A DNA stretch of 40,959 nucleotides from Clostridia bacterium (lineage in GTDB: Bacteria > Bacillota > Clostridia > TANB77 > CAG-465), in contig JAFWCU010000035.1 of the NCBI GenBank assembly GCA_017534305.1, forward strand, positions 143,790 through 184,748. Direction: 5' to 3'. Positions 29,984-38,700 of this stretch are shown here, piece by piece. The notes beneath the pieces were generated by a model that searched no databases, was not told the origin of the DNA, and was given only the letters and a program-made list of their open reading frames with translations. The translations under genes were made by a program, and so were the position numbers. Within the stretch, counting starts at the first letter, position 1, and each line of letters starts with the position of its first letter.

Positions 29984-30976
29984 ATGATAAAAATTCTATT
30001 TTACGATACAAAGGAATATGATAAAGAACTATTTAATAGTTATAACAAAAAGTACAATTATGAAATTAAATACTTAGAAACAAAACTTAACCATGAAACT
30101 GCACCACTAGCACAAGGATATGATGCAGTATGTATATTTGTAAATGACATTGCAGATAAGGAAACACTAGAAATACTAAAGAGTTGTGGAGTAAAACTAC
30201 TAGTTTTAAGATGTGCTGGATTTAACAACGTAGACATAGCACATCTACCAGAAGGATTAAAAGTAGTAAGAGTTCCAAGATATTCACCAAATGCTGTTGC
30301 AGAGCATGCAGTAGCATTACTACTAAGTGTAGACAGAAAAATATATAAATCTTACCAAAGAACTAAAAAATACAATTTTACACTAAATGGTCTTTTAGGT
30401 TTTGATATCCATGGAAAAACTGTTGGTGTAATTGGAACAGGTGCAATAGGTAAAGTATTTATACAAATAATGAAAGGCTTTGGAACAGAAGTACTTGCAT
30501 ATGATGTATATGAAGATAAAAAAGCAGAAGCTGAACTTGGATTTAAATATGTATCATTAGATGAAATATATGAAAAGTCTGATATCATTTCTCTTCATTG
30601 TCCATTAACAAAAGACAACGAAAATATGATAGATAAAGAGGCAATGAAGAAAATGAAAAAAGGTGTTGTAATCATCAACACAAGTAGAGGAAAACTAATT
30701 AATTCTAAAGATCTAATTAAAGCATTATCTACTGAAAAAATTGGTGGAGTAGGACTAGACGTTTTTGATGATGAAGGAGATTTCTTCTTAAACGATATGT
30801 CAAACTCATACTACAGAAGCGCAGAATTATCTGTACTACTTTCAATGCCTAACGTTGTAATTACTTCTCACCAAGCTTTCTTTACTAAAGAGGCATTAGA
30901 TAAAATTGGAGAAGTATCAATGGAAAATATTAAGGCTTTCTTTGAAACTGGCAAATGCGAAAACTTTGTAGAGTAA
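29984..30976 (+). CDS. ldhA: D-lactate dehydrogenase (2-hydroxyacid dehydrogenase family)
   Basis: A 330-residue NAD-dependent D-2-hydroxyacid dehydrogenase of the LdhA branch. It reduces pyruvate to D-lactate in fermentation. The Rossmann motif is GTGAIG (151-156). The catalytic triad is R235 (NTSRG), E264 (DVFDDEGDFF) and H296 (TSHQAFFT). The FF..D.S region near 267-273 and the SMPNVVITSHQAFFT ending are typical of LdhA rather than of phosphoglycerate dehydrogenase. AAAGGAG precedes the ATG. It is monocistronic with its own promoter and terminator. The neighbourhood gives no further hint of pathway. Confidence 0.92.
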   Translation: MIKILFYDTKEYDKELFNSYNKKYNYEIKYLETKLNHETAPLAQGYDAVCIFVNDIADKETLEILKSCGVKLLVLRCAGFNNVDIAHLPEGLKVVRVPRYSPNAVAEHAVALLLSVDRKIYKSYQRTKKYNFTLNGLLGFDIHGKTVGVIGTGAIGKVFIQIMKGFGTEVLAYDVYEDKKAEAELGFKYVSLDEIYEKSDIISLHCPLTKDNENMIDKEAMKKMKKGVVIINTSRGKLINSKDLIKALSTEKIGGVGLDVFDDEGDFFLNDMSNSYYRSAELSVLLSMPNVVITSHQAFFTKEALDKIGEVSMENIKAFFETGKCENFVE

Positions 30977-30995
30977 TAATTGTTAAAAATAAATT

Positions 30996-31022
30996 AAGTG
31001 AGTATTATTTACTCACTTTTTT
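30996..31022 (+). terminator. intrinsic terminator of ldhA
   Basis: AAGTGAGTA (30996-31004) pairs with TACTCACTT (31010-31018), then TTTTT. It overlaps the end of the convergent gene at 31009. Confidence 0.88.
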
Positions 31023-31281
31023 TATTTCCTAAACTAGTTAAAATATTAGAGATTGCAGTAGATCCTAAAACAACACCATTAACTATAATCATAGCGGTTT
31101 GGTTTTGTATGTGAGAAAAATGATTTTGTACATAGTCTCTAATTCCATTCACTGTAGTTATAGCGTTGCTTTTTATATCATTAAAATCTGTTGCAAATTC
31201 ATATTCTACTGGAGTATAACAGTATATTACAACTTGAGCAATACCATCTCGCATTTCAAATCTATGAGTTATTTGAATCAT
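31009..31281 (-). CDS. small soluble protein, unknown
   Basis: A 90-residue protein, no family recognised. It has a beta-rich start (MIQITHRFEMRDGIAQVVIYCYTPVE), a helical middle (DIKSNAITTVNGIRDYVQNHF) and a short strand (QTAMIIVNGVVLG) near the end. No signal peptide or clear membrane span is present. The ATG at 31281 has GGTGAT a few bases upstream; a longer frame to 31326 has no ribosome site. Its end overlaps the ldhA terminator on the other strand, and its start is divergent from the carboxypeptidase gene. Function is unknown. Confidence 0.65.
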   Translation of the reverse strand: MIQITHRFEMRDGIAQVVIYCYTPVEYEFATDFNDIKSNAITTVNGIRDYVQNHFSHIQNQTAMIIVNGVVLGSTAISNILTSLGNKKSE

Positions 31282-31367
31282 ATAATCACCATTAATATTA
31301 TTAGAAATTTGGTTTTTAATATTCAAAAATAATATATTTATGGTAAAATATACTCGAGGTAATAATT

Positions 31368-32585
31368 ATGAGGAAAATTAAGATTATTTTAATTTCAATT
31401 TTTTGCATATTAGTTTTTAATTCTAATGTTTTTGCAGATGAAATAAATTCACCATATTATGGTGTATACAATGCAGAAAATATGGAACTATTGATTGGTC
31501 AAAACACACAAGAAAAAATTGCTATTGCAAGTATAACAAAGATAATGACTGCAATAGTAACAATAGACAATATACAAGATGTTAATGAAAAAATAACAAT
31601 AGATATGGAAAGTATATATGGAAAAGTAGATGAAGACTTAGTTACAGCAGGACTTTTAGATGAAGAAGAATTAACATACTATGATCTACTTGCAACTATG
31701 CTTGTGCCATCTGGAGCAGATAGTGCTGTATATCTTCAAAACACAGTGTTTGGAGATGAAAATGTTTTCATAGATAAAATGAATGAAAAAGCACAAGAGA
31801 TTGGAATGTATAATACACATTTTTCAAACGTTACAGGATTAGATGATGAAAACAATTACTCAACTATAGAAGATGTTGCAAAAATGATGAATTATGCAAG
31901 AAATAACCAAACTTTAAAAGAAATAATGTCACTTAAAACATATACAACAACAGACGGAAATATAACAGTAAAAAGCACAATTAGTAATCTTTCAACTAAA
32001 GCGGGAATTACAACTCATCTAATACTTGGTGGAAAAACTGGAACAACAGGAGATGCAGGGATATGCCTTGCAAGTTTTTCTAGAGATGAAAAAGAGGATG
32101 TAGATTTAATTGCGGTAGTTACTGGAACTAATATGTACTCTTCAACACCATATAACGTTATAGATTCAGAAAAATTATACGAAGAAGTAATAACTCACTA
32201 TATTTATAGACCAATAGTTTTAAAAGATGAATTGCTTGTTAGACTTCCAACTCATCTTGCAAAAGAAGAAACAATTGAGGTACATGCTAAAGAAGATATA
32301 AAAAAATATCTAGCAAATGTAGATTATGATAAAATAGACATAATTTATGAGGGAGAAGAAGTCATAGAGTATAACACAAAAGTTGGAACAAAACTTGGAA
32401 CTATTACATATTACTATGATTCAAAAGAAGTAGGAAAGATGGATGTAATCCTTGAAGAAGAACTACATTTAGATATAGTAAAATGGGCAAAAGAACATAA
32501 AAAAGAATTAGTAATTGGAGTAGTAGCGTTTTTATCTCTTGTAGTTATAGCATTACTATTTACCAAAAAGAAAAGCAAGAAATAA
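31368..32585 (+). CDS. D-alanyl-D-alanine carboxypeptidase (PBP5/DacF type)
   Basis: A 405-residue low-molecular-weight penicillin-binding protein. It has a signal peptide (1-23, ...NVFA) and the SxxK motif SITK (S55, K58). The SxN position reads SGA (115-117), and KTG is intact (223-225). Residues about 300-370 form the usual C-terminal beta domain. A C-terminal span (LVIGVVAFLSLVVIALLF) and a Lys-rich end anchor it in the membrane. It would trim the terminal D-Ala of cell-wall peptides. Ala in place of the Asn of SxN is a change at an active-site residue, and its effect on activity is unknown. GAGG precedes the ATG. Confidence 0.9.
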   Translation: MRKIKIILISIFCILVFNSNVFADEINSPYYGVYNAENMELLIGQNTQEKIAIASITKIMTAIVTIDNIQDVNEKITIDMESIYGKVDEDLVTAGLLDEEELTYYDLLATMLVPSGADSAVYLQNTVFGDENVFIDKMNEKAQEIGMYNTHFSNVTGLDDENNYSTIEDVAKMMNYARNNQTLKEIMSLKTYTTTDGNITVKSTISNLSTKAGITTHLILGGKTGTTGDAGICLASFSRDEKEDVDLIAVVTGTNMYSSTPYNVIDSEKLYEEVITHYIYRPIVLKDELLVRLPTHLAKEETIEVHAKEDIKKYLANVDYDKIDIIYEGEEVIEYNTKVGTKLGTITYYYDSKEVGKMDVILEEELHLDIVKWAKEHKKELVIGVVAFLSLVVIALLFTKKKSKK

Positions 32586-32610
32586 AAAGGAAAAACGATA
32601 ATAAAAAAGA

Positions 32611-32634
32611 AAAGAGTGGTTTATCCACTCTTTT
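32611..32634. terminator. bidirectional intrinsic terminator
   Basis: AAAGAGTGG (32611-32619) and CCACTCTTT (32625-32633) around TTTAT. It serves the carboxypeptidase gene and the convergent thioesterase gene. The U run is stronger on the minus strand. Confidence 0.82.
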
Positions 32635-32646
32635 AACATTTTATAA

Positions 32647-33351
32647 TTATTTTATTATAACAGCTCCATGGAATGTATCATTTTCGCTATTGTATATATA
32701 AACTGTATTGTCTTTGTAATAACACTCAATAGTATCATTATATGTTATTTCTTTTTTAAATACAATATTTAGTGTTGTAGCATTGTCTATTACATCATTA
32801 GGAACAACTTCACTTGCAATAGATAGATAACTTAAATTGTTTACATGATGATTTGCATCTAAGTCTCTTTTCATTATCTTATATTCAAATGAATTATCGT
32901 ACTCTTCTGGCATTACAAATTTTTCCTTTAAATCATCTGGAAACACTCTATCTTCAATTACTCCATATTTTTCCATCATGTCATCTGGAATTTTTAATAC
33001 TTTATGAGACTCGATGTCTACAAGTGTCCATTTAGAATCAGCACGTGCAACAAGTTCGTCTCCAACATATAATTCAAAGTTTCTAATTGAGTATATTTTT
33101 TTAGAAAAAGTAGCCCATGTTTTTACTCTAAGTTCATCTTCATAAACAGGTCTTTTTAATATTTCAAGTCTCCAATATAAAATAACCCAAGTAAAGTGTG
33201 TGGCTTCGGTTTGGGTAATACCAAAACCAATTTTTGTACTAGCTATATTTGCAGCTTCTTGGAATATTCTTAAGAAACCCCTGTTATTCATTTTTAAGTT
33301 TGCTCCTATATCTTCAACAATAGGTTTTGTTTTAAATTCAAGTACTCCCAT
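32647..33351 (-). CDS. acyl-ACP thioesterase (FatA/FatB family)
   Basis: A 234-residue double hot-dog thioesterase that releases fatty acids from acyl-ACP. The N-terminal hot-dog has the family order IGANLKMNNRGFLRIFQEAAN...FTWVILYWRLEI. The C-terminal hot-dog has the active-site segment DLDANHHVNNLSYLSIASEVVP, with the His and the NN pair. Bacterial members are common in gut Firmicutes. The ATG at 33351 has AAGGATG 8 nt upstream; the longer frame to 33408 has no ribosome site. It is a single gene converging on the carboxypeptidase. Confidence 0.9.
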   Translation of the reverse strand: MGVLEFKTKPIVEDIGANLKMNNRGFLRIFQEAANIASTKIGFGITQTEATHFTWVILYWRLEILKRPVYEDELRVKTWATFSKKIYSIRNFELYVGDELVARADSKWTLVDIESHKVLKIPDDMMEKYGVIEDRVFPDDLKEKFVMPEEYDNSFEYKIMKRDLDANHHVNNLSYLSIASEVVPNDVIDNATTLNIVFKKEITYNDTIECYYKDNTVYIYNSENDTFHGAVIIK

Positions 33352-33444
33352 ATAATTCATCCTTCTTTCAACAAAATGTATTTTATCATAAGAAAAAGAG
33401 ATATTCAATTAGTAATTAAATTTATCATTTTTTAAACATTTTTC

Positions 33445-33473
33445 TTTACTACTTTAGACAAGTATGTTATAAT
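33445..33473 (+). promoter_or_regulatory. promoter of tRNA-Glu
   Basis: TTTACT, 17 nt, TATAAT. Confidence 0.75.
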
Positions 33474-33486
33474 AAACAATGTGAGA

Positions 33487-33561
33487 GGCCCCTTGGTCAA
33501 GCGGTTAAGACGCGACCCTCTCAAGGTCGAATCATGGGTTCGATTCCCGTAGGGGTCACCA
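33487..33561 (+). tRNA. tRNA-Glu (anticodon CUC)
   Basis: A 75-nt tRNA with encoded CCA. The acceptor GGCCCCT pairs with AGGGGTC. The anticodon stem CGACC/GGTCG holds the loop CTCTCAA with anticodon CTC. The T arm TGGG-TTCGATT-CCCG is normal. It is a single-tRNA unit with promoter and terminator. Confidence 0.95.
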
Positions 33562-33570
33562 ATAAATAAA

Positions 33571-33597
33571 AGCACCATTAAGGTGCTCTTTTTTTTA
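33571..33597 (+). terminator. intrinsic terminator of tRNA-Glu
   Basis: AGCACC (33571-33576), ATTAA loop, GGTGCT (33582-33587), then CTTTTTTTT. Confidence 0.9.
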
Positions 33598-33598
33598 T

Positions 33599-34468
33599 CT
33601 ACATATATGTATCATCATCGTCAGTAAATAATATTTCATCATCCATATCATCTAACCTTGTATCTCCTGTGTCAAAATCTTGTTCTTCAACACTTTTTTC
33701 TCTTTGATCACGAATACATGCATTTTTATATTTTTCTATACTAAAATTACCATTTTCATCTGTAATAAATCCAAATCTTCTCTTTAAAATGAAGATGGCT
33801 TCAACAGGGCTTAAATTAACTATAGTTTTATTACCTTTATCATCAAATGAATCAGCAGTATTACTATTTAAGACGTTATATATATAATTTAAATCTAAAT
33901 CTATCTCATAAAATTTAGGCGTTATTTCTTTAATTAACTCAGAAGTTGATAGAGATTCGTCAACAACAATACTTCTGTAGTGATACATTTGGTATATAGC
34001 TTTTCTAATTTTATTTTCTAACAATTCTTTAGTTGACTCAATGCCATTATTATCTTCAATGTATTTTAATGTTTCAAAGTAGTCATCAATTGCATGAGCT
34101 GCATAATATGAAGAATTTAGAAAATAATAAAAACTATCTTCTGTTCTATAATTATTTTCATAGTCTAAAAGTTCACGTAGAGTATAGTCACCTAATAGAA
34201 TTGGTTTAACATAATTGAGCAAACCATCAACCATACAGTAGTATTCTGCAAAAATATAGCTGTTTTTAAACATTGAATCTGCTATATTTTGTATTAAAGC
34301 TTCTCTTTCAATATTAAATTTATATTTAATACCAGTTAGTTCAGCAATGTATTTTCCCATTTTAACGGCAATGTCTAAATATCTTTTATACGATAACTTT
34401 AAGTTTTTTTCTTCTTTATAATTATATTTATCTAATAAATTTCTAAACTCTTCAGCTCTATTTTCCAT
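33599..34468 (-). CDS. helical soluble protein, unknown
   Basis: A 289-residue protein, no family recognised. It is mostly helical and rich in Tyr, Asp, Glu and Asn. Distinctive segments include YLDIAVKMGKYIAELTGIKY, YFLNSSYYAAHAIDDYFETL and PVEAIFILKRRFGFI. The last 30 residues are very acidic (DTGDTRLDDMDDEILFTDDDD). No signal peptide, span or catalytic motif is visible. AAGGAG lies before the ATG. The gene is monocistronic, and its stop lies against the tRNA-Glu terminator, whose stem may serve both strands. Nothing in the context suggests a role. Confidence 0.7.
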   Translation of the reverse strand: MENRAEEFRNLLDKYNYKEEKNLKLSYKRYLDIAVKMGKYIAELTGIKYKFNIEREALIQNIADSMFKNSYIFAEYYCMVDGLLNYVKPILLGDYTLRELLDYENNYRTEDSFYYFLNSSYYAAHAIDDYFETLKYIEDNNGIESTKELLENKIRKAIYQMYHYRSIVVDESLSTSELIKEITPKFYEIDLDLNYIYNVLNSNTADSFDDKGNKTIVNLSPVEAIFILKRRFGFITDENGNFSIEKYKNACIRDQREKSVEEQDFDTGDTRLDDMDDEILFTDDDDTYM

Positions 34469-34524
34469 GACTTACTCCTTATATGTTTAACATTATATAC
34501 TAAAATTTTATATTGTGCAAAAAA

Positions 34525-34552
34525 ATACACTAAACTTTTTAGCTTAGTGTAT
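34525..34552 (-). terminator. intrinsic terminator of tyrS
   Basis: On the minus strand ATACACTAA (complement of 34544-34552) pairs with TTAGTGTAT (complement of 34525-34533), followed by a U-rich run (TTTTTTT). Confidence 0.82.
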
Positions 34553-34575
34553 TATATTTTAAATTATATTTGTTA

Positions 34576-35814
34576 TTATTTTATTTCTCCTAAGAAATAT
34601 TTTTTCTTACCTTTTCTAACAACAACATATTTGTCATCAAGTGCAAGGTCTTTAGAAATAACAGTTTCAAGATCTGTAACTTTATCTCCATTTACTGTGA
34701 TACTTCCTGCATTTACAAATTCTCTAGCTTCTCTTTTTGAAGTACATATTCCATTATTTGCAAGGAAATCTACTATATTTTGTTCTTCAGTAATATCTAT
34801 ATGATCTACTTTAGCAAAAACTTTAGAAATTAAATTAGAAGGGATATTTTTAATATCTCCACTAAATAGTGCACGAGAAATTTCAACTGCTTTTTGGTAT
34901 TCTTCTTCACCATGAATGTCTCTAATAACTTCATGAGCAAGAGTTTCTTGAGCAAGTCTTTTTTCTGGCTCTGCATTGTGTTTTGACATTATATCTTCAA
35001 TTTCAGGTCTAGTTAAGAAAGTAAATCTCTTTAAGTAAGTTTCCATCATTGAATCTTCTAAGTTGAATAGGTATTGATATAATTCGTATGCAGAAGTTTT
35101 TTCTAAATCTAGCCATACAGCATTTCCTTCAGATTTACCCATTTTCTTTCCTGTTGAATCTGTAGCAAGAGGAATAGAGAATGCATATACCTCGTCACCT
35201 GTTAATTTTCTAATTATTTCAATTCCTGTTGTTAGGTTACCCCATTGGTCTGATCCACCAATTTGAAGAGTAACACCAAATTCATCATGAAGATGTTTAA
35301 AGTCTACACCTTGAATTAGCATGTATGAAAACTCAGCATAAGAAATACCAATTTCTAGTTGTCTCTTAACTAAGTCTTTGCTTAACATGTAATTAACATT
35401 TATATATTTACCATAGTCTCTTAAGAATTCTATGTAGTTAACATCCTTAAACCAATCTAGATTGTTTACAGTTTTAATACCAAATAGTTTTTCTACTTGT
35501 GCTTTAAGCTTTGTATAGTTTTGTTCAATAACTTTAGCATCAGCTTTTTCTCTTTCTCCTGTTCCTCTAGGGTCACCAACTAGTCCAGTTGCACCCCCAA
35601 CAAGAAGTATTGGTGTGTGTCCAGCTTTTTGAAGTCTCTTAGCTACTAGGAATGTAGAATAATGTCCTATATGTAGACTATCTGCTGTAGGATCTGTGCC
35701 TAGATAGAATTTAACACCCCCATTATTTAGTTTGTCAATTAAGTCTTCGCTACTAATGTCTTTAATTAAACCTCTCCATTGAAGTTCTTCATATAGTGTC
35801 ATCTCTTTTTCCAT
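34576..35814 (-). CDS. tyrS: tyrosyl-tRNA synthetase
   Basis: A 412-residue class I synthetase that charges tRNA-Tyr. The start region (YLGTDPTADSLHIGH) carries the HIGH motif. The KMSKS box reads KMGKS in GKKMGKSEGN. An S4-type RNA-binding domain (CTSKREAREFVNAGSITVNGDKV) forms the C-terminal 65 residues. Length is normal. AGGTGGGAG precedes the ATG. Unlike valS, no T-box is seen upstream: the 180 nt before the start contain a possible extended -10 (TGGTATACT) but no T-box sequence or terminator. Confidence 0.97.
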   Translation of the reverse strand: MEKEMTLYEELQWRGLIKDISSEDLIDKLNNGGVKFYLGTDPTADSLHIGHYSTFLVAKRLQKAGHTPILLVGGATGLVGDPRGTGEREKADAKVIEQNYTKLKAQVEKLFGIKTVNNLDWFKDVNYIEFLRDYGKYINVNYMLSKDLVKRQLEIGISYAEFSYMLIQGVDFKHLHDEFGVTLQIGGSDQWGNLTTGIEIIRKLTGDEVYAFSIPLATDSTGKKMGKSEGNAVWLDLEKTSAYELYQYLFNLEDSMMETYLKRFTFLTRPEIEDIMSKHNAEPEKRLAQETLAHEVIRDIHGEEEYQKAVEISRALFSGDIKNIPSNLISKVFAKVDHIDITEEQNIVDFLANNGICTSKREAREFVNAGSITVNGDKVTDLETVISKDLALDDKYVVVRKGKKKYFLGEIK

Positions 35815-35998
35815 TTTTCTCCCACCTTTCTTGTATTTAATATACGATTAAAAGTATACCATATTAAAATTAAAAAGAAAAGAAAGAATAGTAGTTTTTT
35901 TGCAAAATTTAACGTAAAAAGGTATAAATTTGTTTTCTCTTGCAAAAAATAAATAATTATAGTAATATATACTTGTAATTAAGAGGTGAAATAGTATT

Positions 35999-36540
35999 AT
36001 GGCTAAAAGAAAATCATTACTTAAAAATTTCTATCCAAAATATACTTTTGAAAAAGTAGAAGATATACCATATGAATTAATTAAAAGAGATGGAATAAAA
36101 CTTATTCTTATGGATATGGATAATACATTAATAGATAACAGAAAAGAATATTCTAAAAACCTAAAAAAATGGATTAAAGATATTAGTCTAAAGGCGTAAT
36201 ATTATATATTGTCTCTAATTCGTTTTCTACTAAGATAGTAAAAAGAATATCTAAAGAACTAGGTGTTAGATATTATTACAAAGCAACTAAACCAAGAAGA
36301 AAAGGTTTCAAAGCTGTATGTGAACAATTTCCAGACATATCTAAATCTGAAATTATGATGGTTGGTGACCAATTATTTACAGATATTTGGGGTGGAAACA
36401 GATTCAATATTAATACTGTTTTAGTAAGAAGAATAAATAAAAAAGAAAATATCATTAGCGCAATTAAAAGACCTATTGAAAGATTAATTTTAATTCACTA
36501 TTATAACAAAGAGGAGAATAAAGAAAAATGCAAAGTATAA
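35999..36540 (+). pseudogene. yqeG: YqeG-family HAD phosphatase, frameshifted
   Basis: The two halves of one YqeG-type HAD protein lie in different frames. The first (35999-36199) has the start FYPKYTFEKVEDIPYELIKR and the HAD motif I LMDMDNTLID. The second frame, open from 36187 to 36540, continues with SKGVILYIVSNSFSTKIVKR, CEQFPDISKSEI, and motif IV VGDQLFTDIWGGN. One missing base near 36185 would explain it: an extra A gives ATT-AAG-TCT-AAA-GGC (IKSKG). YqeG homologues dephosphorylate phosphatidylglycerol-phosphate or similar substrates. GAGGTG precedes the ATG. It may be a real inactivation or a sequencing error. No slippery site for programmed shifting is evident. Confidence 0.85.
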
Positions 36541-37289
36541 TAACAATTATTGTATTTATTGTATTAAGCACAATTCTTGCTATTATTACTACTCATTTTA
36601 CTCTTTGCACTGATTCAAAAAAAGGTAAAGATTTTAATATTAAAGAATATACTTATAGCTTCAAGAATTTAAGACTCAATCTGAAGTATATAATTATATT
36701 CTTTATTTTGTTTCTAGTAATAGTAAAAAGAGCACAGATAAGCATAATACTAATATACACACCAGCCATACTTGGATTAATACTTGCACTAATTACAGAT
36801 ATAAATCATATGATTATTCCAGATACGTCTAGTATATTATTGCTAACTTCAGGGATACTTAATGTATTATTTAATTTTTCAAAAGATACCATAATCTCTT
36901 GCATACTTGGAATGATACTTGGATTTGGAATACTATTTGTAATTAACTTTGTGTTTGAACTAATAACTAAAACTGAAGGCTTTGGCTTTGGAGATATGAA
37001 ACTACTTGGTAGCATAGGGCTATTAGTAGGTGTAAAAAGCATAGTAGTAATATTTTTTGAAAGTATAATTATATCTAGCATAGTAGGTGTAGTGTATATT
37101 ATATACAAGAAAATAATCCAAAAAAGAAAGGGTGAGGAAACCTCAAAAAAGCTAATAGATACATACTTGCCGTTTGGCCCATCAATAATTATTAGCACAA
37201 TAATTACACTTGTTATTCCGTCTACAATTGTAATAAATTTTGTAGACTATTTAATAACTATAATCGTAAACAAAATGATATATAAGTAG
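36528..37289 (+). CDS. prepilin peptidase (A24 family)
   Basis: A 253-residue multispan aspartyl peptidase that processes type IV pilin-like signal peptides. The two catalytic aspartates are in ITDINHMIIPD and in the GxGD motif GFGFGDMKLLG. About seven hydrophobic segments are present. The N-terminal Cys-rich methyltransferase domain of the full enzyme is absent or very reduced, so this is closer to the short TadV/CpaA-like form. GAGGAG lies 11 nt before the ATG, and the gene overlaps the 3' end of yqeG by 13 nt. No pilin or pilus ATPase genes are in the window. Confidence 0.85.
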   Translation: MQSIITIIVFIVLSTILAIITTHFTLCTDSKKGKDFNIKEYTYSFKNLRLNLKYIIIFFILFLVIVKRAQISIILIYTPAILGLILALITDINHMIIPDTSSILLLTSGILNVLFNFSKDTIISCILGMILGFGILFVINFVFELITKTEGFGFGDMKLLGSIGLLVGVKSIVVIFFESIIISSIVGVVYIIYKKIIQKRKGEETSKKLIDTYLPFGPSIIISTIITLVIPSTIVINFVDYLITIIVNKMIYK

Positions 37290-37326
37290 TAAATTATTAA
37301 AAATACAAATAATTTACTGCTTTTTT
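37288..37326 (+). terminator. intrinsic terminator after the prepilin peptidase gene
   Basis: AGTAAATTATT (37288-37298) pairs with AATAATTTACT (37308-37318), then GCTTTTTTTT. Confidence 0.88.
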
Positions 37327-37350
37327 TTACGTTTTGTAACAATAGCTTCC

Positions 37351-37379
37351 TTTACTTTTTTACATAATTATTGTATAAT
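37351..37379 (+). promoter_or_regulatory. promoter of the U32 gene
   Basis: TTTACT, 17 nt, TATAAT. TTTACATAATT lies in the spacer. Confidence 0.7.
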
Positions 37380-37420
37380 TTAGGATGTATAAATAGATTT
37401 AAATGAAAGGAAAATATATT

Positions 37421-38668
37421 ATGAATAGACCAGAATTATTAGCACCAGCAGGAAGCTTAGAAAAAGCTAAAATTGCATTTATGTATGGAGCAGATGCAGT
37501 TTATGCTGGTACAGCAAAATTATCTTTAAGATCTAGAGCAGAACTAAATGATGATTCTCTAGAAGAAACAATTAAATATGCTCATAGCATTGGTAAAAAA
37601 GTATATGTTGCTTTAAATATCTATGCTAGCGATCTAGATTATGAAGAAATAGAAAACCAAATAAACATATTAAAGAAAGTTAAAGCAGATGCAATTATTG
37701 CTTCAGACCCAGGTGTAATATTAAAAATAAAAGAATTAGCACCAGAAATAGACATACACATCAGCACACAAGCTAACACTGTAAGCTTACACGCAGCAAA
37801 GTTTTGGCAACAATTTGGGGCAAAAAGAGTTATTATTTCTCGTGAATTAAGCAAAGAAAGAATAGAATACATTATGAAGAATAAACCAGATGACTTAGAA
37901 GTTGAAATGTTTATTCACGGAGCAATATGTTATGCATACTCAGGGAGATGCTACTTAAGTAAATATCTTGCAGGAAGAGATGCAAACTGTGGAGACTGTG
38001 CACAACCTTGTCGTTGGCAATATAAAGTTACTGCAGAAGAAGTAAATACTCCTGGAAGCATTATTAATGTAGACTACGATGAAAAAGGAACATACCTATT
38101 CTCATCTAAAGATATGTGCTTAATACGTCAAATACCAGTTCTTTGTGAAATGGGAGTAGATAGCTTTAAAATAGAAGGAAGACTAAAAACAGATTACTAC
38201 CTAGCAACAGTAGTTCGTGCATACAGAAATGCAATAGACGATTACTACAAACTAAAAGAAGAGGGAAGAGAATCTGAATTTAATGCAGATAAATATTTAG
38301 TTGAACTAGAAAAAGTTAAAACTAGAGGACTATCTGAATTCTACTTTAGCGATTCAAATAACCAAGATATTCATGATTATGATGGAAAAAGTGAAAATCT
38401 AGAATATGAATATGGTGCAAGAGTTATTGAAAAACTAGAAGGAGATATCTATGCTGTAGAAATTAAAAACAAACTAAGCGTAGGAGATAGACTAGAAATC
38501 TTAAGACCAGATACAATAGAAGAAGCTGCTTTTAATATTGAAGAACTTTATGATATTAAAAATGGAAAAGCAATAGATACTATAAATCCAGGAATAAAAG
38601 GGCAACAAGTAAAACTTAAAATTCCTTTTGAACTAATACCTGGAACAGTAATTAGAAGAAAAAGATAA
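37421..38668 (+). CDS. trhP: U32 peptidase family protein, probable tRNA hydroxylation protein
   Basis: A 415-residue U32-family protein. The start RPELLAPAGSLEKAKIAF, the middle IHGAICYAYSGRCYLSKYLA, and the Cys cluster RDANCGDCAQPCRWQY are family signatures. The cysteines are likely iron-sulfur ligands. The segment GVDSFKIEGRLKTDYYLATV and the length fit the TrhP (YegQ/YrrO) branch, which makes 5-hydroxyuridine at tRNA position 34, rather than the longer RlhA branch. The ATG at 37421 has AAAGGA 8 nt upstream; an ATG at 37403 does not. The gene symbol is less sure than the family. The next gene starts 32 nt downstream with no terminator. Confidence 0.85.
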   Translation: MNRPELLAPAGSLEKAKIAFMYGADAVYAGTAKLSLRSRAELNDDSLEETIKYAHSIGKKVYVALNIYASDLDYEEIENQINILKKVKADAIIASDPGVILKIKELAPEIDIHISTQANTVSLHAAKFWQQFGAKRVIISRELSKERIEYIMKNKPDDLEVEMFIHGAICYAYSGRCYLSKYLAGRDANCGDCAQPCRWQYKVTAEEVNTPGSIINVDYDEKGTYLFSSKDMCLIRQIPVLCEMGVDSFKIEGRLKTDYYLATVVRAYRNAIDDYYKLKEEGRESEFNADKYLVELEKVKTRGLSEFYFSDSNNQDIHDYDGKSENLEYEYGARVIEKLEGDIYAVEIKNKLSVGDRLEILRPDTIEEAAFNIEELYDIKNGKAIDTINPGIKGQQVKLKIPFELIPGTVIRRKR

Positions 38669-38700
38669 TAACTATTTATTTGGTTTAGGAGGTGAATATA

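Noticed and set aside
36181..36200. Programmed frameshift in yqeG
   Set aside because: No slippery heptamer, stimulatory hairpin or internal ribosome-like site was seen at the shift; a lost base is simpler.
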